From Holzapfeliella saturejae (GTDB lineage: Bacteria > Bacillota > Bacilli > Lactobacillales > Lactobacillaceae): DNA of 37,071 nt. Under the pieces are notes generated by a model, which was not told the origin of the DNA, ran no database searches, and saw only the letters and a program-made list of their open reading frames with translations. Shown one piece after another: positions 18,346 through 24,504 of this stretch (the first letter of the stretch is position 1; every line of letters begins with the position of its first letter). Both the position numbers and the translations under genes were made by a program. Where the stretch lies: contig NZ_JAWMWG010000006.1 in the NCBI RefSeq assembly GCF_037546065.1, positions 1-37,071 of the forward strand, written 5' to 3'.

Positions 18346-18528
18346 TTAAAAATTCTCATCATAAAATTTTTCAAGTTTATCAACAGTGGTCAACGTCAAA
18401 CTTGTAACTTTTCTATCGCCTCGACGCAATTCACTAATTCGACTTGCTGATATTCCTGAAGCTTTTCCGATTTCATAACCTGAGTAGTCAGATTTAAGTA
18501 TCTGATTAATTTTTTCAATTGCTCTCAT
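18346..18528 (-). CDS. Small XRE-type helix-turn-helix protein
   Basis: This 60-residue protein is essentially a single HTH: AIEKINQILKSDYSGYEIGKASG, then ISASRISELRRGDRKVTSLTLTTVDKLEKF. The recognition helix region SASRISELRRGDR is typical of Cro/CI-type folds. Its ATG overlaps the stop of the upstream small membrane peptide (TAATG). The perfect operator at 18895-18916 inside the operon promoter is a natural target, giving autorepression. Its size resembles antitoxin regulators, so it may be the regulatory half of a toxin-antitoxin or defence operon. Confidence 0.75.
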   Translation of the reverse strand: MRAIEKINQILKSDYSGYEIGKASGISASRISELRRGDRKVTSLTLTTVDKLEKFYDENF

Positions 18529-18698
18529 TATTTTTTATCTCCTTTGGTTTTCTCGTACCAATTTATTAAAATATCTCCGCCTTTAAGTGTTATAAAAACA
18601 CCTATAAGAGCCAATGTTACTCTTGTGTTTGAGCTGACAGGTAACAAAATGGCTAAAAGCCAAAATGCAAACGGTAATAATCTGATTAATATTCTCAT
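18528..18698 (-). CDS. Small membrane peptide (56 residues)
   Basis: The peptide begins MRILIRLLPFAFWLLAILLPV and has two short hydrophobic stretches separated by SSNTRVT, followed by a charged end (NWYEKTKGDKK). The stop codon overlaps the start of the HTH gene, which argues that it is translated. There is no good ribosome binding site, so expression is probably low or coupled. It lies between the 39-residue peptide and the HTH gene in the same leftward operon. Function is unknown. Confidence 0.5.
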   Translation of the reverse strand: MRILIRLLPFAFWLLAILLPVSSNTRVTLALIGVFITLKGGDILINWYEKTKGDKK

Positions 18699-18741
18699 AG
18701 TATTGTGTTAGAATTAGGTACAATGAAGTAAGCCTCTCGGC

Positions 18742-18861
18742 TTATTCGTCATCTTTGTCATCATAGTGTTTTTGGATTTCTTCTTTGCACACTCTCCAAG
18801 CTGTTGGGATAGTTAGGAGTGATAAGATAATTCCAAGAATACTGTTAACGTTTTCTAACAC
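18742..18861 (-). CDS. Small hydrophobic peptide (39 residues), first gene of the operon
   Basis: A GTG start lies behind a perfect AAAGGAGGTG ribosome binding site. The peptide has one membrane-length segment (INSILGIILSLLTIPTAW-like region, residues 6-22), then charged residues ending DDKDDE. Hydrophobic N-terminus, a proline and tryptophan near the membrane edge and an acidic tail recall Fst-type toxic peptides. I see no antisense gene for it, and it is under the strong promoter at 18894-18922. Stop overlaps a TAAGCC-GAGA-GGCTTA hairpin. Confidence 0.55.
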   Translation of the reverse strand: MLENVNSILGIILSLLTIPTAWRVCKEEIQKHYDDKDDE

Positions 18862-18893
18862 GTTGTCACCTCCTTTCCTTAACTTATATATAT

Positions 18894-18922
18894 ATTATAA
18901 CCCCGCTGGGTTATAAAGTCAA
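18894..18922 (-). promoter_or_regulatory. Strong promoter with embedded operator (four-gene operon)
   Basis: On the minus strand, TTGACT, 17 bases, then TATAAT. A perfect inverted repeat TTATAACCC-N4-GGGTTATAA (18895-18916) fills the spacer and the -10, so bound protein would block RNA polymerase. The leader leads straight to the AAAGGAGG of the 39-residue peptide. Confidence 0.85.
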
Positions 18923-18943
18923 GGGAAACAGGTAAAAAGATTT

Positions 18944-18973
18944 AAAAAAGCCCACTTTTTAGTGGGTTTTTTT
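18944..18973. terminator. Bidirectional terminator
   Basis: GCCCACT-TTTT-AGTGGGT stem flanked by A6 and T7, so it works on either strand. It insulates the strong leftward promoter from upstream transcription. Confidence 0.75.
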
Positions 18974-19042
18974 GTTTTGTTTATCTCCTATACCATAATT
19001 AACATAAGAAATCACGCTAAAATCGATATTTAAGCAAAGTGA

Positions 19043-19064
19043 ATACCTTTATCAATAAAGGTAT
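19043..19064. repeat. Inverted repeat ahead of the type I locus
   Basis: ATACCTTTAT-CA-ATAAAGGTAT, a perfect 10-bp inverted repeat ending about 45 bases before the toxin promoter. It may be an operator or a weak terminator. Confidence 0.5.
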
Positions 19065-19109
19065 GGGTTTTTACCTAGAAGGTTCAAAAAATCAATGTGC
19101 GGGCTCTCA

Positions 19110-19138
19110 TTGGCAAATAACGATATATGTGGTATTAT
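19110..19138 (+). promoter_or_regulatory. Promoter of type I toxin locus 1
   Basis: TTGGCA, 17 bases, then TATTAT. Transcription would start near 19145, inside any longer reading frame beginning at 19127, which rules out that upstream start. Confidence 0.7.
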
Positions 19139-19202
19139 GAATTTATAAATCAAGCGTACTACTTCGCCTTTCTCGAATTTTTACCGAAAGGAGTGGTTAC
19201 CT

Positions 19203-19232
19203 ATGAAAGTGACAACCGAATTCGGATTATAA
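19203..19232 (+). CDS. Leader peptide ORF of toxin locus 1
   Basis: A 9-codon frame (MKVTTEFGL) with a strong AAAGGAG ribosome binding site at good spacing. It lies upstream of, and in a different frame from, the 44-residue peptide, and probably couples or regulates its translation, comparable to mok ahead of hok. Confidence 0.4.
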   Translation: MKVTTEFGL

Positions 19233-19249
19233 GAGAAAGGAAAAAACCT

Positions 19250-19384
19250 TTGAACGAGGCATTACTATATTTGCAAATTGCAAAAATAGTAATTGATATT
19301 GCTTTAATTGGAATTAAGAACTGGCCAAAAGTCAGAAAAGCTTATTCTCGATTTTTAGAGCAAATCAAAAACACAAAAAAATAG
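19250..19384 (+). CDS. Small membrane peptide, putative type I toxin 1
   Basis: This 44-residue peptide begins with TTG behind AGAAAGG. It has one membrane-length segment (ALLYLQIAKIVIDIALIGI) followed by a very basic tail (KNWPKVRKAYSRF, then KNTKK). Size and polarity match membrane-acting type I toxins. A longer frame in phase extends upstream to 19127, but its start lies before the transcript. The stop codon overlaps a terminator for leftward RNA, and a convergent promoter lies downstream, so an antisense RNA would pair with the 3' part of this mRNA. I do not recognise a named toxin family. Confidence 0.5.
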   Translation: MNEALLYLQIAKIVIDIALIGIKNWPKVRKAYSRFLEQIKNTKK

Positions 19385-19416
19385 CTTAGAACTCCGACGA
19401 AAAAGTTCTAAGCTAT
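19381..19416 (-). terminator. Terminator of the antisense RNA, locus 1
   Basis: A 13-bp perfect stem (arms around TAGCTTAGAACT / AGTTCTAAGCTA) with a 10-base loop, followed by T7 on the minus strand only. It overlaps the toxin stop codon. Confidence 0.8.
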
Positions 19417-19466
19417 TACAGACAACTACGAGAAAGACGAACACCGAGTTACTTGATTTATATATC

Positions 19467-19498
19467 AGTTCAACCTTGACGATAGGTTGAACTTTTTT
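19467..19498 (+). terminator. Terminator of the toxin mRNA, locus 1
   Basis: AGTTCAACC / GGTTGAACT, a 9-bp stem, followed by T6 on the plus strand. Confidence 0.8.
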
Positions 19499-19520
19499 AT
19501 TTGTCCGTATCTCTATTAAT

Positions 19521-19550
19521 AGAATACCACATAGGGCGGTCGCCCTACAA
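19521..19550 (-). promoter_or_regulatory. Candidate antisense promoter, locus 1
   Basis: On the minus strand, TTGTAG, 18 bases, then TATTCT with an extended -10 (TGG before TATTCT). The spacer includes a GGGCG-N2-CGCCC inverted repeat. The match is moderate. Confidence 0.45.
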
Positions 19551-19626
19551 GTAAAAACGTTGCTAGAACGGGGTGTATAGACGTTTTCCACAGGCTATAA
19601 CCCGCTTCATAATAACGTTTTATTAT

Positions 19627-19656
19627 ATTTTAATTTAATAAATTTTAATTTAATAA
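19627..19656. repeat. Two exact tandem copies of a 15-bp A/T repeat
   Basis: ATTTTAATTTAATAA occurs twice head to tail in a gene-free, entirely A/T stretch between the type I locus and the NLP gene terminator. It may be an easily melted or bent segment. The rest of 19500-19670 holds nothing else I can identify. Confidence 0.7.
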
Positions 19657-19671
19657 GTATATTAAGAAATT

Positions 19672-19699
19672 AAAAACCACCCTCATTACAAAGGTGGTT
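19672..19699 (-). terminator. Terminator of the NLP gene
   Basis: AACCACC / GGTGGTT stem with T's following on the minus strand, downstream of the NLP stop. Confidence 0.75.
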
Positions 19700-19740
19700 A
19701 GGAATGATGAGGTTTATCCTCACATAACTAGTTTAACACA

Positions 19741-20493
19741 TTAAAATGTACTTAATGATTTCTTCAAATTATTTTCGAAGCTACCATCTTTAAATGGAAC
19801 GCTGGCTTTACCAAAATCAGTAGTATTTAAAGCATTACGAGCTGCAGGTGTTAAATCATTCCAATCAATTAGTGGCTGTGTACCGCCAACTTCACCGTTA
19901 GATGGTGATAATGAATGATCAACAAACTTAGGAACAGGTTTCATGTTGTCATATCCAACTAAAACGTTATTACCTCGGAAAGTTTTGCTACTGTAACCGT
20001 AACTAGTATATCCACCATGTGCTGAATAAGAAACTTTCAGCACTTTAGGATTCTTATTTGATGGGTTATCTAACCAAACAACAATATTTTCCCAATCATG
20101 TCTATGTCCTGCGATATGAGTATCCGGTTCATCTTTAGGGAAGTACCAAGAGTACATGATTGCCCATTTACCTTGATACCAGCCTGAACGAGCATAAACT
20201 TGTCCTGTACTTTTACTTGCATGCCCTTTAGGGTCACCTGATGGTTGTAATCCACCACTAGTGTTCCCCGCAGCATCTACAGCAGGAAATGGCACTGCTC
20301 CACTATAAACTTTTAAGTATGGTTTATATTGTTTTTCAATTCTTTCAGTTAAATTTGATGGTGCAGTTTCTTGAAATCCTACTACTTTATCATGATTAAT
20401 TACAGCTGCAGAAGTTTCTGTTGAATGACTTACAGCAAAAAAACTTAGTCCTAATGTTGCAGTAGCTAAAGTTGTAAAAAGTTTTTTATTCAT
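19741..20493 (-). CDS. Secreted NLP (necrosis-inducing NPP1-family) protein
   Basis: This 250-residue protein has a signal peptide (hydrophobic core about residues 8-22, probable cut near SAA at 29-30) and then a complete NPP1 domain. Hallmarks are FPAVDAAGNTSGGLQPSG, the AIMYSWYFPKDEP segment, and the metal/active-site heptapeptide GHRHDWE, followed by NIVVWLDNP. NLPs bind sphingolipids (GIPC in plants) and damage membranes or trigger plant immunity. The N-terminal Cys pair of type 1 NLPs is absent; there is no Cys in the mature protein. It is monocistronic with its own terminator. The activity and target in this host are unknown, and carriage on a phage-plasmid is notable. Confidence 0.92.
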   Translation of the reverse strand: MNKKLFTTLATATLGLSFFAVSHSTETSAAVINHDKVVGFQETAPSNLTERIEKQYKPYLKVYSGAVPFPAVDAAGNTSGGLQPSGDPKGHASKSTGQVYARSGWYQGKWAIMYSWYFPKDEPDTHIAGHRHDWENIVVWLDNPSNKNPKVLKVSYSAHGGYTSYGYSSKTFRGNNVLVGYDNMKPVPKFVDHSLSPSNGEVGGTQPLIDWNDLTPAARNALNTTDFGKASVPFKDGSFENNLKKSLSTF

Positions 20494-20741
20494 CGTTATT
20501 CCTTCAATTAAATTTGATACTTTTATAGTAACATATGTGAAAAAATATTTATAAGTACGTAAAAAATATCATGGATACTATCTTTCATTGCTTTTTACTT
20601 TTATTTTTTTCCACCCAAAAAATCTGAAATAGCAAAAATTATGCCTAAAATCATTAACCAACCAAATATAGAATCTATACTTAACCTCTTCCTCCTTATT
20701 ATGATTTAATCTACCTTAGCGTAGTTTACTGTACCCCATAA

Positions 20742-21596
20742 TTATGCCACTAAATAAGCGTTAGCTTGCTCTTCAAAAAGATTGATAAGCGAACGCATGA
20801 TGTAAGCGGCTTTGTTTTTAGCTACGCGTTGTGACGTGATAATGATTTTCTTGATATCAGAGGTTAGTTTATTTGTCATGAAATTGTTTAATTCAAATCT
20901 AAAAGCAGCATCAGCTGGTCCGATTAGTCGTTCAGCGTTCTTTTTAGCTACACTCTTTGCTTTAAAGATTATACCTGCGTAGTTGTATAGTTTGTCTGAG
21001 TCATTAAAAGCATAAGTCTTTAGAGTAGCCACTAGTGGTTCAGGTAAGCCACTCTCTGTTAATGATTGACCTAGAACTTCAACTGCATCTTTCTTCATAA
21101 TCTCACTAACTTCTTCTTTAGGCTTTTCGACCACTTCTTCGGTATGTGGTTCAGCTTTAACTTTATTCTCGATGATATCTTCTAAAACGTCCCAGGTGTC
21201 ATTTGTATCATTTGTATAGTTAGTATGATTAGAGTTAGTATGATTAGATTCTAATTTTTGAACTTTGGGAGGTTCAATTTTTGAACTTACGGTAGTTTCT
21301 TCTTCTGTAAGGAAAATCTTAGTAGCTCCGTTAAAACATCTAGCTTTTTTGATGTATCCTAGTTTTTCTAGTTTTTTGAAGATGTTAACAGTTGTGCCTT
21401 TTGAAAGATTTAAATCTTCCATCATTTCATCGATTGTGTAGATCACGTAAAAATCATCTTGTTTTTTATCAAAAAAGTTGTCACGTTTAACTGATGATTT
21501 CATACGATCAGTCAAAAGTGAAAGTGCTAATTTGTCGTTGGAGTTAAGTTCTTTGTTTTTTAGTACTGATTTGTTTAGTTGGATAAATTGTGTCAT
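20742..21596 (-). CDS. RepA_N-family plasmid replication initiator
   Basis: This 284-residue protein has a RepA_N-type winged-helix N-terminus (residues 1 to about 105): FIQLNKSVLKNKELNSNDKLAL, then DDFYVIYTIDEMMEDLNLSKGT and NIFKKLEKLGYIKKARCFNG. A polar linker follows (about 115-165), encoded by repeated DNA, then a helical C-terminal domain. RepA_N initiators drive theta replication of enterococcal, staphylococcal and lactobacillar plasmids; the linker often holds the origin. ATG 21596 follows GAGGAGATTTTTAAA; an in-frame ATG at 21695 lies inside the leader. It is divergent from parA. It explains plasmid maintenance in the absence of an integrase. Confidence 0.85.
   Translation of the reverse strand: MTQFIQLNKSVLKNKELNSNDKLALSLLTDRMKSSVKRDNFFDKKQDDFYVIYTIDEMMEDLNLSKGTTVNIFKKLEKLGYIKKARCFNGATKIFLTEEETTVSSKIEPPKVQKLESNHTNSNHTNYTNDTNDTWDVLEDIIENKVKAEPHTEEVVEKPKEEVSEIMKKDAVEVLGQSLTESGLPEPLVATLKTYAFNDSDKLYNYAGIIFKAKSVAKKNAERLIGPADAAFRFELNNFMTNKLTSDIKKIIITSQRVAKNKAAYIMRSLINLFEEQANAYLVA
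21196..21248. repeat. Iteron-like repeats inside repA (putative plasmid origin)
   Basis: GTTAGTATGATTAGA occurs twice in exact tandem (21219-21248), preceded by ATTTGTATC and ATTTGTATA (21201-21218). They encode the repetitive SNHTNSNHTN-type linker. Direct repeats in the mid-gene linker are where RepA_N plasmids place their origin. Confidence 0.7.
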
Positions 21597-21621
21597 TTTA
21601 AAAATCTCCTCTAATTTGTTT

Positions 21622-21649
21622 TTGATTTTTAAAATAAAAATGATATAAT
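21622..21649 (+). promoter_or_regulatory. Promoter of the rep countertranscript
   Basis: TTGATT, 16 bases, then TATAAT, pointing away from repA and into its leader. Confidence 0.7.
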
Positions 21650-21655
21650 TAACAC

Positions 21656-21756
21656 ATAAATCAAAGAAATGTGTTGAATCTTTTTTGATTTTCATTTTAA
21701 AAATTTTCTATATTTTTGTTCGAGCGATCGTCCCTGCCAGGATGGTCGCTTTTTTG
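21656..21756 (+). ncRNA. Putative antisense RNA controlling repA
   Basis: About 100 nt from the promoter at 21622-21649 to the strong terminator at 21723-21755. It is complementary to the rep mRNA leader, which begins near 21760. This matches antisense (RNAI) copy-number control of pSK41-type RepA_N plasmids. There is no reading frame with a ribosome binding site in it. Confidence 0.6.
21723..21755 (+). terminator. Terminator of the rep antisense RNA
   Basis: An 11-bp stem (AGCGATCGTCC / GGATGGTCGCT, two G-U pairs) with a CTGCCA loop, followed by T6. Confidence 0.85.
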
Positions 21757-21765
21757 TATGCCTTA

Positions 21766-21794
21766 ATTTAACTATATTTACCAAAGAAAGTCAA
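21766..21794 (-). promoter_or_regulatory. Candidate repA promoter
   Basis: On the minus strand, TTGACT, 17 bases, then TTAAAT. It gives a leader of about 160 nt before the RepA start, fully overlapped by the antisense RNA. Confidence 0.55.
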
Positions 21795-21821
21795 ACTTAT
21801 TTATTTTGCGCATGCGCATAT

Positions 21822-21885
21822 GTCTGCATATTAATATATTCGCATGTTGATATATTCGCATATAAATATGCTTGCATATGGTTAT
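21822..21885. repeat. Four tandem 16-bp repeats between repA and parA
   Basis: Units gtctgcatattaatat, attcgcatgttgatat, attcgcatataaatat and gcttgcatatggttat follow head to tail with a conserved GCAT core every 16 bases. They may be iterons or a partition site. Confidence 0.75.
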
Positions 21886-21954
21886 TTTTAATAAGAAACA
21901 TTTCAGGTTTTATTTTTCTATGTAATCAAAGCTATTAAAAACATTTTTCCAAAA

Positions 21955-22056
21955 ACATATGAACATATGGATATGTTGATATGCTCACATATGTGTATGC
22001 TCGTCTACATGTATACACGTATATGCGCATATGTGTAGATTGATATATGTGTATAC
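21955..22056. repeat. CATATG-rich repeat cluster (centromere-like, parS/parC)
   Basis: A dense series of CATATG, TGATAT, GTATAC and CACATATGTG elements runs into the parA promoter. Clustered short repeats just upstream of parA are the usual binding site of the small DNA-binding partner protein, which would also repress parAB. Confidence 0.65.
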
Positions 22057-22068
22057 AAAAGTTATAAT
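22040..22068 (+). promoter_or_regulatory. parAB promoter
   Basis: TTGATA, 17 bases, then TATAAT, ending 30 bases before ATG 22099. It lies within the repeat cluster, so partition complex formation would repress it. Confidence 0.8.
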
Positions 22069-22098
22069 GAAAAAAGAACAAAATCAGGAGGAATAAAA

Positions 22099-22923
22099 AT
22101 GGTAAAAATAGTTACATTTGGTAATTTTAAAGGAGGGACAGGTAAGACCACTAATAGTTGTTTAGTTGCTTATCAGCTCTCTAAAAAAGGTAAGAAGGTA
22201 TTAGTTGCCGATTTAGATCCGCAAGCAAATGCAACTTCTTTATTCTTAAATACAAAACAAGCACAAACTAATGAAGTAATTAAATTTGATACCACTTTGA
22301 TGAGTGCGATTAGTAATAATGACCTTTCACCAATCCTTACTGAAATCAAAGAGAACTTATATTTATTACCTAGCTTCGCCGACTTTACTTCATACCCATT
22401 GTTTTTGGAGAAGAAATATCCAAATAGTCAGAAAGATAGAGCATTGCACTTTTCTAAGTTATTAGAGCCAATCAAAGATGAGTTTGATTACATTATCATC
22501 GATACACCACCGACTGTTTCATTATTTACTGATTCAGCGTTAATGGCTTCTGATGATGTTGTTTTAGTTCTTCAAACGCAAGAACGCTCTTACGCAGGTT
22601 GTGAAGCGTTTATCGAGTATCTTAACGAGTTAATTATCAACTACGATGCAGATTATAAAATTGCTGGAATTCTACCAGTGTTGCTAAAAAATAACTCACA
22701 AGTAGACAAAATGATTTTACAAGAAGCAGAAAAACAATTTCATAAATCTAATATGTTTGAAAACATCGTTAAAAACATGGAACGTCTAAAGCGTTACGAT
22801 ATTATTGGTATTGTTGACCAAGATTGTAAGGCGCAAAAACACGACATGCACGATAGAAGAGTAAATGCTTTGTATAGCAAAATTACTGATGAATTTATTG
22901 AAAGGGTTGAAAACGATGGCTAA
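22099..22923 (+). CDS. parA: ParA partition ATPase
   Basis: This 274-residue protein is a Walker-type ParA/Soj ATPase. The deviant Walker A is GNFKGGTGKTT (residues 7-17), followed by KKVLVADLDPQANAT. The Walker B-like segment is YIIIDTPPTVSLFTD. It lacks an N-terminal HTH extension, as in type Ib ParA, which leaves repression to the small partner encoded next. It moves plasmid copies apart by forming ATP-dependent gradients on the nucleoid. CAGGAGG lies upstream of the ATG. It overlaps the next gene by 8 bases. Confidence 0.95.
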   Translation: MVKIVTFGNFKGGTGKTTNSCLVAYQLSKKGKKVLVADLDPQANATSLFLNTKQAQTNEVIKFDTTLMSAISNNDLSPILTEIKENLYLLPSFADFTSYPLFLEKKYPNSQKDRALHFSKLLEPIKDEFDYIIIDTPPTVSLFTDSALMASDDVVLVLQTQERSYAGCEAFIEYLNELIINYDADYKIAGILPVLLKNNSQVDKMILQEAEKQFHKSNMFENIVKNMERLKRYDIIGIVDQDCKAQKHDMHDRRVNALYSKITDEFIERVENDG

Positions 22924-23248
22924 GGGTGAAGACTTATTAACTGCTAGACTTCAAAAGAATAAAAAAGAAGCAGCTTATCCAAAAAATGTTTTTTCAAGAA
23001 ATGAGTTACCAACATCTAATCCGGAAATTAAAAAGATAGATAAACAGAGAAGGAAAGAGAAAGCAACTTCATTAAGATGTTATCCTGAAACAGCTAACAC
23101 AGCTAAGGCTGTTGCTGAGGTTCTAGGAATGAATAGTATCGGTGATTTGCTTGATGAAATGCTGTTCGCTAAACTAGATGAGTTAACTTCTGAACAAAAA
23201 GCAGAATATAAAGCACTAAGAAGAATTTATGATAAGAAGAAAAAATAA
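22916..23248 (+). CDS. Small ParB-like centromere-binding protein
   Basis: This 110-residue protein begins MAKGEDLLTARLQKNKKEA and starts inside the parA 3' end (ATG overlapping GATGGCTAA). The N-terminal half is basic and probably disordered. The C-terminal half (KATSLRCYPETANTAKAVAEVLG, then GDLLDEMLFAKLDEL) looks like a ribbon-helix-helix or short helical dimer domain. Proteins like this pair with type Ib ParA, bind repeats upstream of parA and autoregulate. It is not a classical ParB with a CTPase domain. Confidence 0.8.
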   Translation: MAKGEDLLTARLQKNKKEAAYPKNVFSRNELPTSNPEIKKIDKQRRKEKATSLRCYPETANTAKAVAEVLGMNSIGDLLDEMLFAKLDELTSEQKAEYKALRRIYDKKKK

Positions 23249-23249
23249 A

Positions 23250-23273
23250 GGTAGCCTAACGGCTACTTTTTTT
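23250..23273 (+). terminator. Terminator of parAB
   Basis: GTAGCC-TAAC-GGCTAC followed by T7 directly after the stop. Confidence 0.85.
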
Positions 23274-23281
23274 GTGCATAT

Positions 23282-23305
23282 AAAAAAGCCACTCATTGAG
23301 TGGCT
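23282..23305 (-). terminator. Terminator of the lipoprotein gene at 23313
   Basis: AGCCACTC / GAGTGGCT stem followed by T6 on the minus strand. Confidence 0.85.
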
Positions 23306-23312
23306 TGATTAA

Positions 23313-23831
23313 TTATTCCTTAACTTCAAAAGCAAATTTTGCTTTATCGTTACCAAGCATATTTGGCTTAAAGTTCATTTCAAACTTACCTAAATCGTTT
23401 GTTGCTACATAGTATGTAGAGCTTGCATTTTTACCAGCATCAATGGTTGATAAGACGTTATCATACAAAGCGTATCTGTTTAGCTTTTTATCTGCTGGGT
23501 CGTACATGTCAATTGTATCTAGTAAAGTTCTATCTTTGTCATCGCCGTTCTTGACTGTATAACTTACTTTTACAACATATTTAGGTGTTCCACCTAAGTC
23601 TTTATCTGTATATTCATTACGTTGGTCTGTAAGCTCTACTTTATCTACTGTGTAACTAATCTTGTCAACTGTTACAGTATCACCAATTCCACCTACGTTT
23701 GTCTTTGGTGCTTCAGATGATTGTGTAGTTTGTTGTTCCCCTGATCCCTTTTGAACTGTTGCTTCTTTTGACGAACATCCAGCAAGCAACATGGCACTAG
23801 CAAGTGTTACGATTGTTAATGTCTTTTTCAT
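23313..23831 (-). CDS. DUF4352-like surface lipoprotein 1
   Basis: This 172-residue protein has a lipoprotein signal peptide with lipobox LLAGC (Cys at residue 19). After a Ser/Gln linker there is an immunoglobulin-like DUF4352/telokin-like domain: GGIGDTVTVDKISYTVDKVEL, a VVKVSYTVKNGDDKDRTL core and ASSTYYVATNDLGKFEMNF. Such domains are common on Firmicutes lipoproteins and their function is usually unknown. GAGGAGATTTTCTA precedes ATG. It is a surface-exposed lysogenic conversion candidate. It is related in layout to the gene at 24532-25122. Confidence 0.82.
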   Translation of the reverse strand: MKKTLTIVTLASAMLLAGCSSKEATVQKGSGEQQTTQSSEAPKTNVGGIGDTVTVDKISYTVDKVELTDQRNEYTDKDLGGTPKYVVKVSYTVKNGDDKDRTLLDTIDMYDPADKKLNRYALYDNVLSTIDAGKNASSTYYVATNDLGKFEMNFKPNMLGNDKAKFAFEVKE

Positions 23832-23902
23832 TAGAAAATCTCCTCTAAATTTTTTAAATACCTATTAAGCTTACCAAATTCTTTATGTTATTAATAGTAA
23901 TT

Positions 23903-24364
23903 TTATAATTCTAATAGTTCTGTTTTCTTAGCATCAAATTCGTCTTGAGTTAAAACGTCTTGATCAAGTAATTCTTTCAACTTCTTAATTTCATCTGCTA
24001 CAGATAGATTATTTGTAGAGGAATTATCTTTTTTTCTATAGATAATGCTGTTTATGTAACTTTTGATTTCGTCAATTTTTTCTTGATCTTTATGCACAAA
24101 TAAAACACTATTTTCATCGAGTCCTGCTGCCAGAATACCGTTCTTTGTCTCAGGGCTTCCTGTATAAGCTAATTGGATATAGCCCTTTGTAAAAATAGTA
24201 GGTTTTTTAACTTGTACACTTGTGATGTTATTAATATTAATTTCTTTTTCACCACTTAATCCGTGTGTTATTTTTTTACTAAGGCCTTTTCGTTTGATTT
24301 TTAGCATCTCATCACTAATAGTTATTGTAGTTTTATCATGTTTAAAATAAAATTCTTTTTCCAT
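23903..24364 (-). CDS. PH-domain protein with C-terminal SHOCT motif
   Basis: This 153-residue protein has an N-terminal bacterial PH-like domain (about 5-110) with ITSVQVKKPTIFTKGYIQLAY, then a SHOCT motif at the end (ADEIKKLKELLDQDVLTQDEFDAKKTELL). SHOCT motifs are short oligomerisation modules often found on phage and membrane-associated proteins. There is no signal peptide, so it is probably cytoplasmic and may bind membrane or partner. AGGAGG lies upstream, and the shared promoter motif at 24394-24408 precedes it. Its role is unknown. Confidence 0.82.
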   Translation of the reverse strand: MEKEFYFKHDKTTITISDEMLKIKRKGLSKKITHGLSGEKEININNITSVQVKKPTIFTKGYIQLAYTGSPETKNGILAAGLDENSVLFVHKDQEKIDEIKSYINSIIYRKKDNSSTNNLSVADEIKKLKELLDQDVLTQDEFDAKKTELLEL

Positions 24365-24393
24365 TCTTAATCCTCCTAATCTTCATGTAGTTT

Positions 24394-24408
24394 ATTGTAA
24401 CAAAAAAC
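24394..24408 (-). promoter_or_regulatory. Shared extended -10 promoter motif (PH-SHOCT gene)
   Basis: Minus strand GTTTTTTGTTACAAT: a T6 run followed by TG-N-TACAAT. The same 15-base design precedes three other cargo genes at 25155, 27470 and 28206. Confidence 0.6.
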
Positions 24409-24504
24409 TATTCTTGTGGTCTCTATTTAAATCTATCTTACTTTAGGTGCGATAATTTACGTACTGTTTTCATGATAGCACTTCCAATTAATATTTTAGT
24501 ATAT

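Larger units (their letters stand above)
19376..19515 (-). ncRNA. Putative antisense RNA (antitoxin) of locus 1
   Basis: A leftward transcript from the promoter at 19521-19550 would end at the hairpin 19381-19416, which is followed on the minus strand by a T7 run. This gives an RNA of about 140 nt complementary to the toxin mRNA 3' end, an arrangement like txpA/RatA or bsrG/SR4. Confidence 0.45.

Noticed and set aside
19127..19249. Upstream extension of the 44-residue toxin frame to an 85-residue protein.
   Set aside because: The promoter -10 (19133-19138) lies inside the first codons, so the mRNA cannot include that start.
20601..20700. Short leftward frame coding a 17-residue hydrophobic peptide (MILGIIFAISDFLGGKK), with an AAGGAGG upstream at about 20691-20697.
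   Set aside because: The ribosome binding site is about 40 bases from the ATG, and the in-phase codon at the right distance is TTA. No terminator or antisense promoter was found, so I do not call it a gene, although it resembles small toxins.
21780..22060. Possible CRISPR array in the regularly repeated repA-parA gap.
   Set aside because: Repeats are 16 bp, head to tail without unique spacers, and no cas genes exist; partition or iteron repeats fit better.
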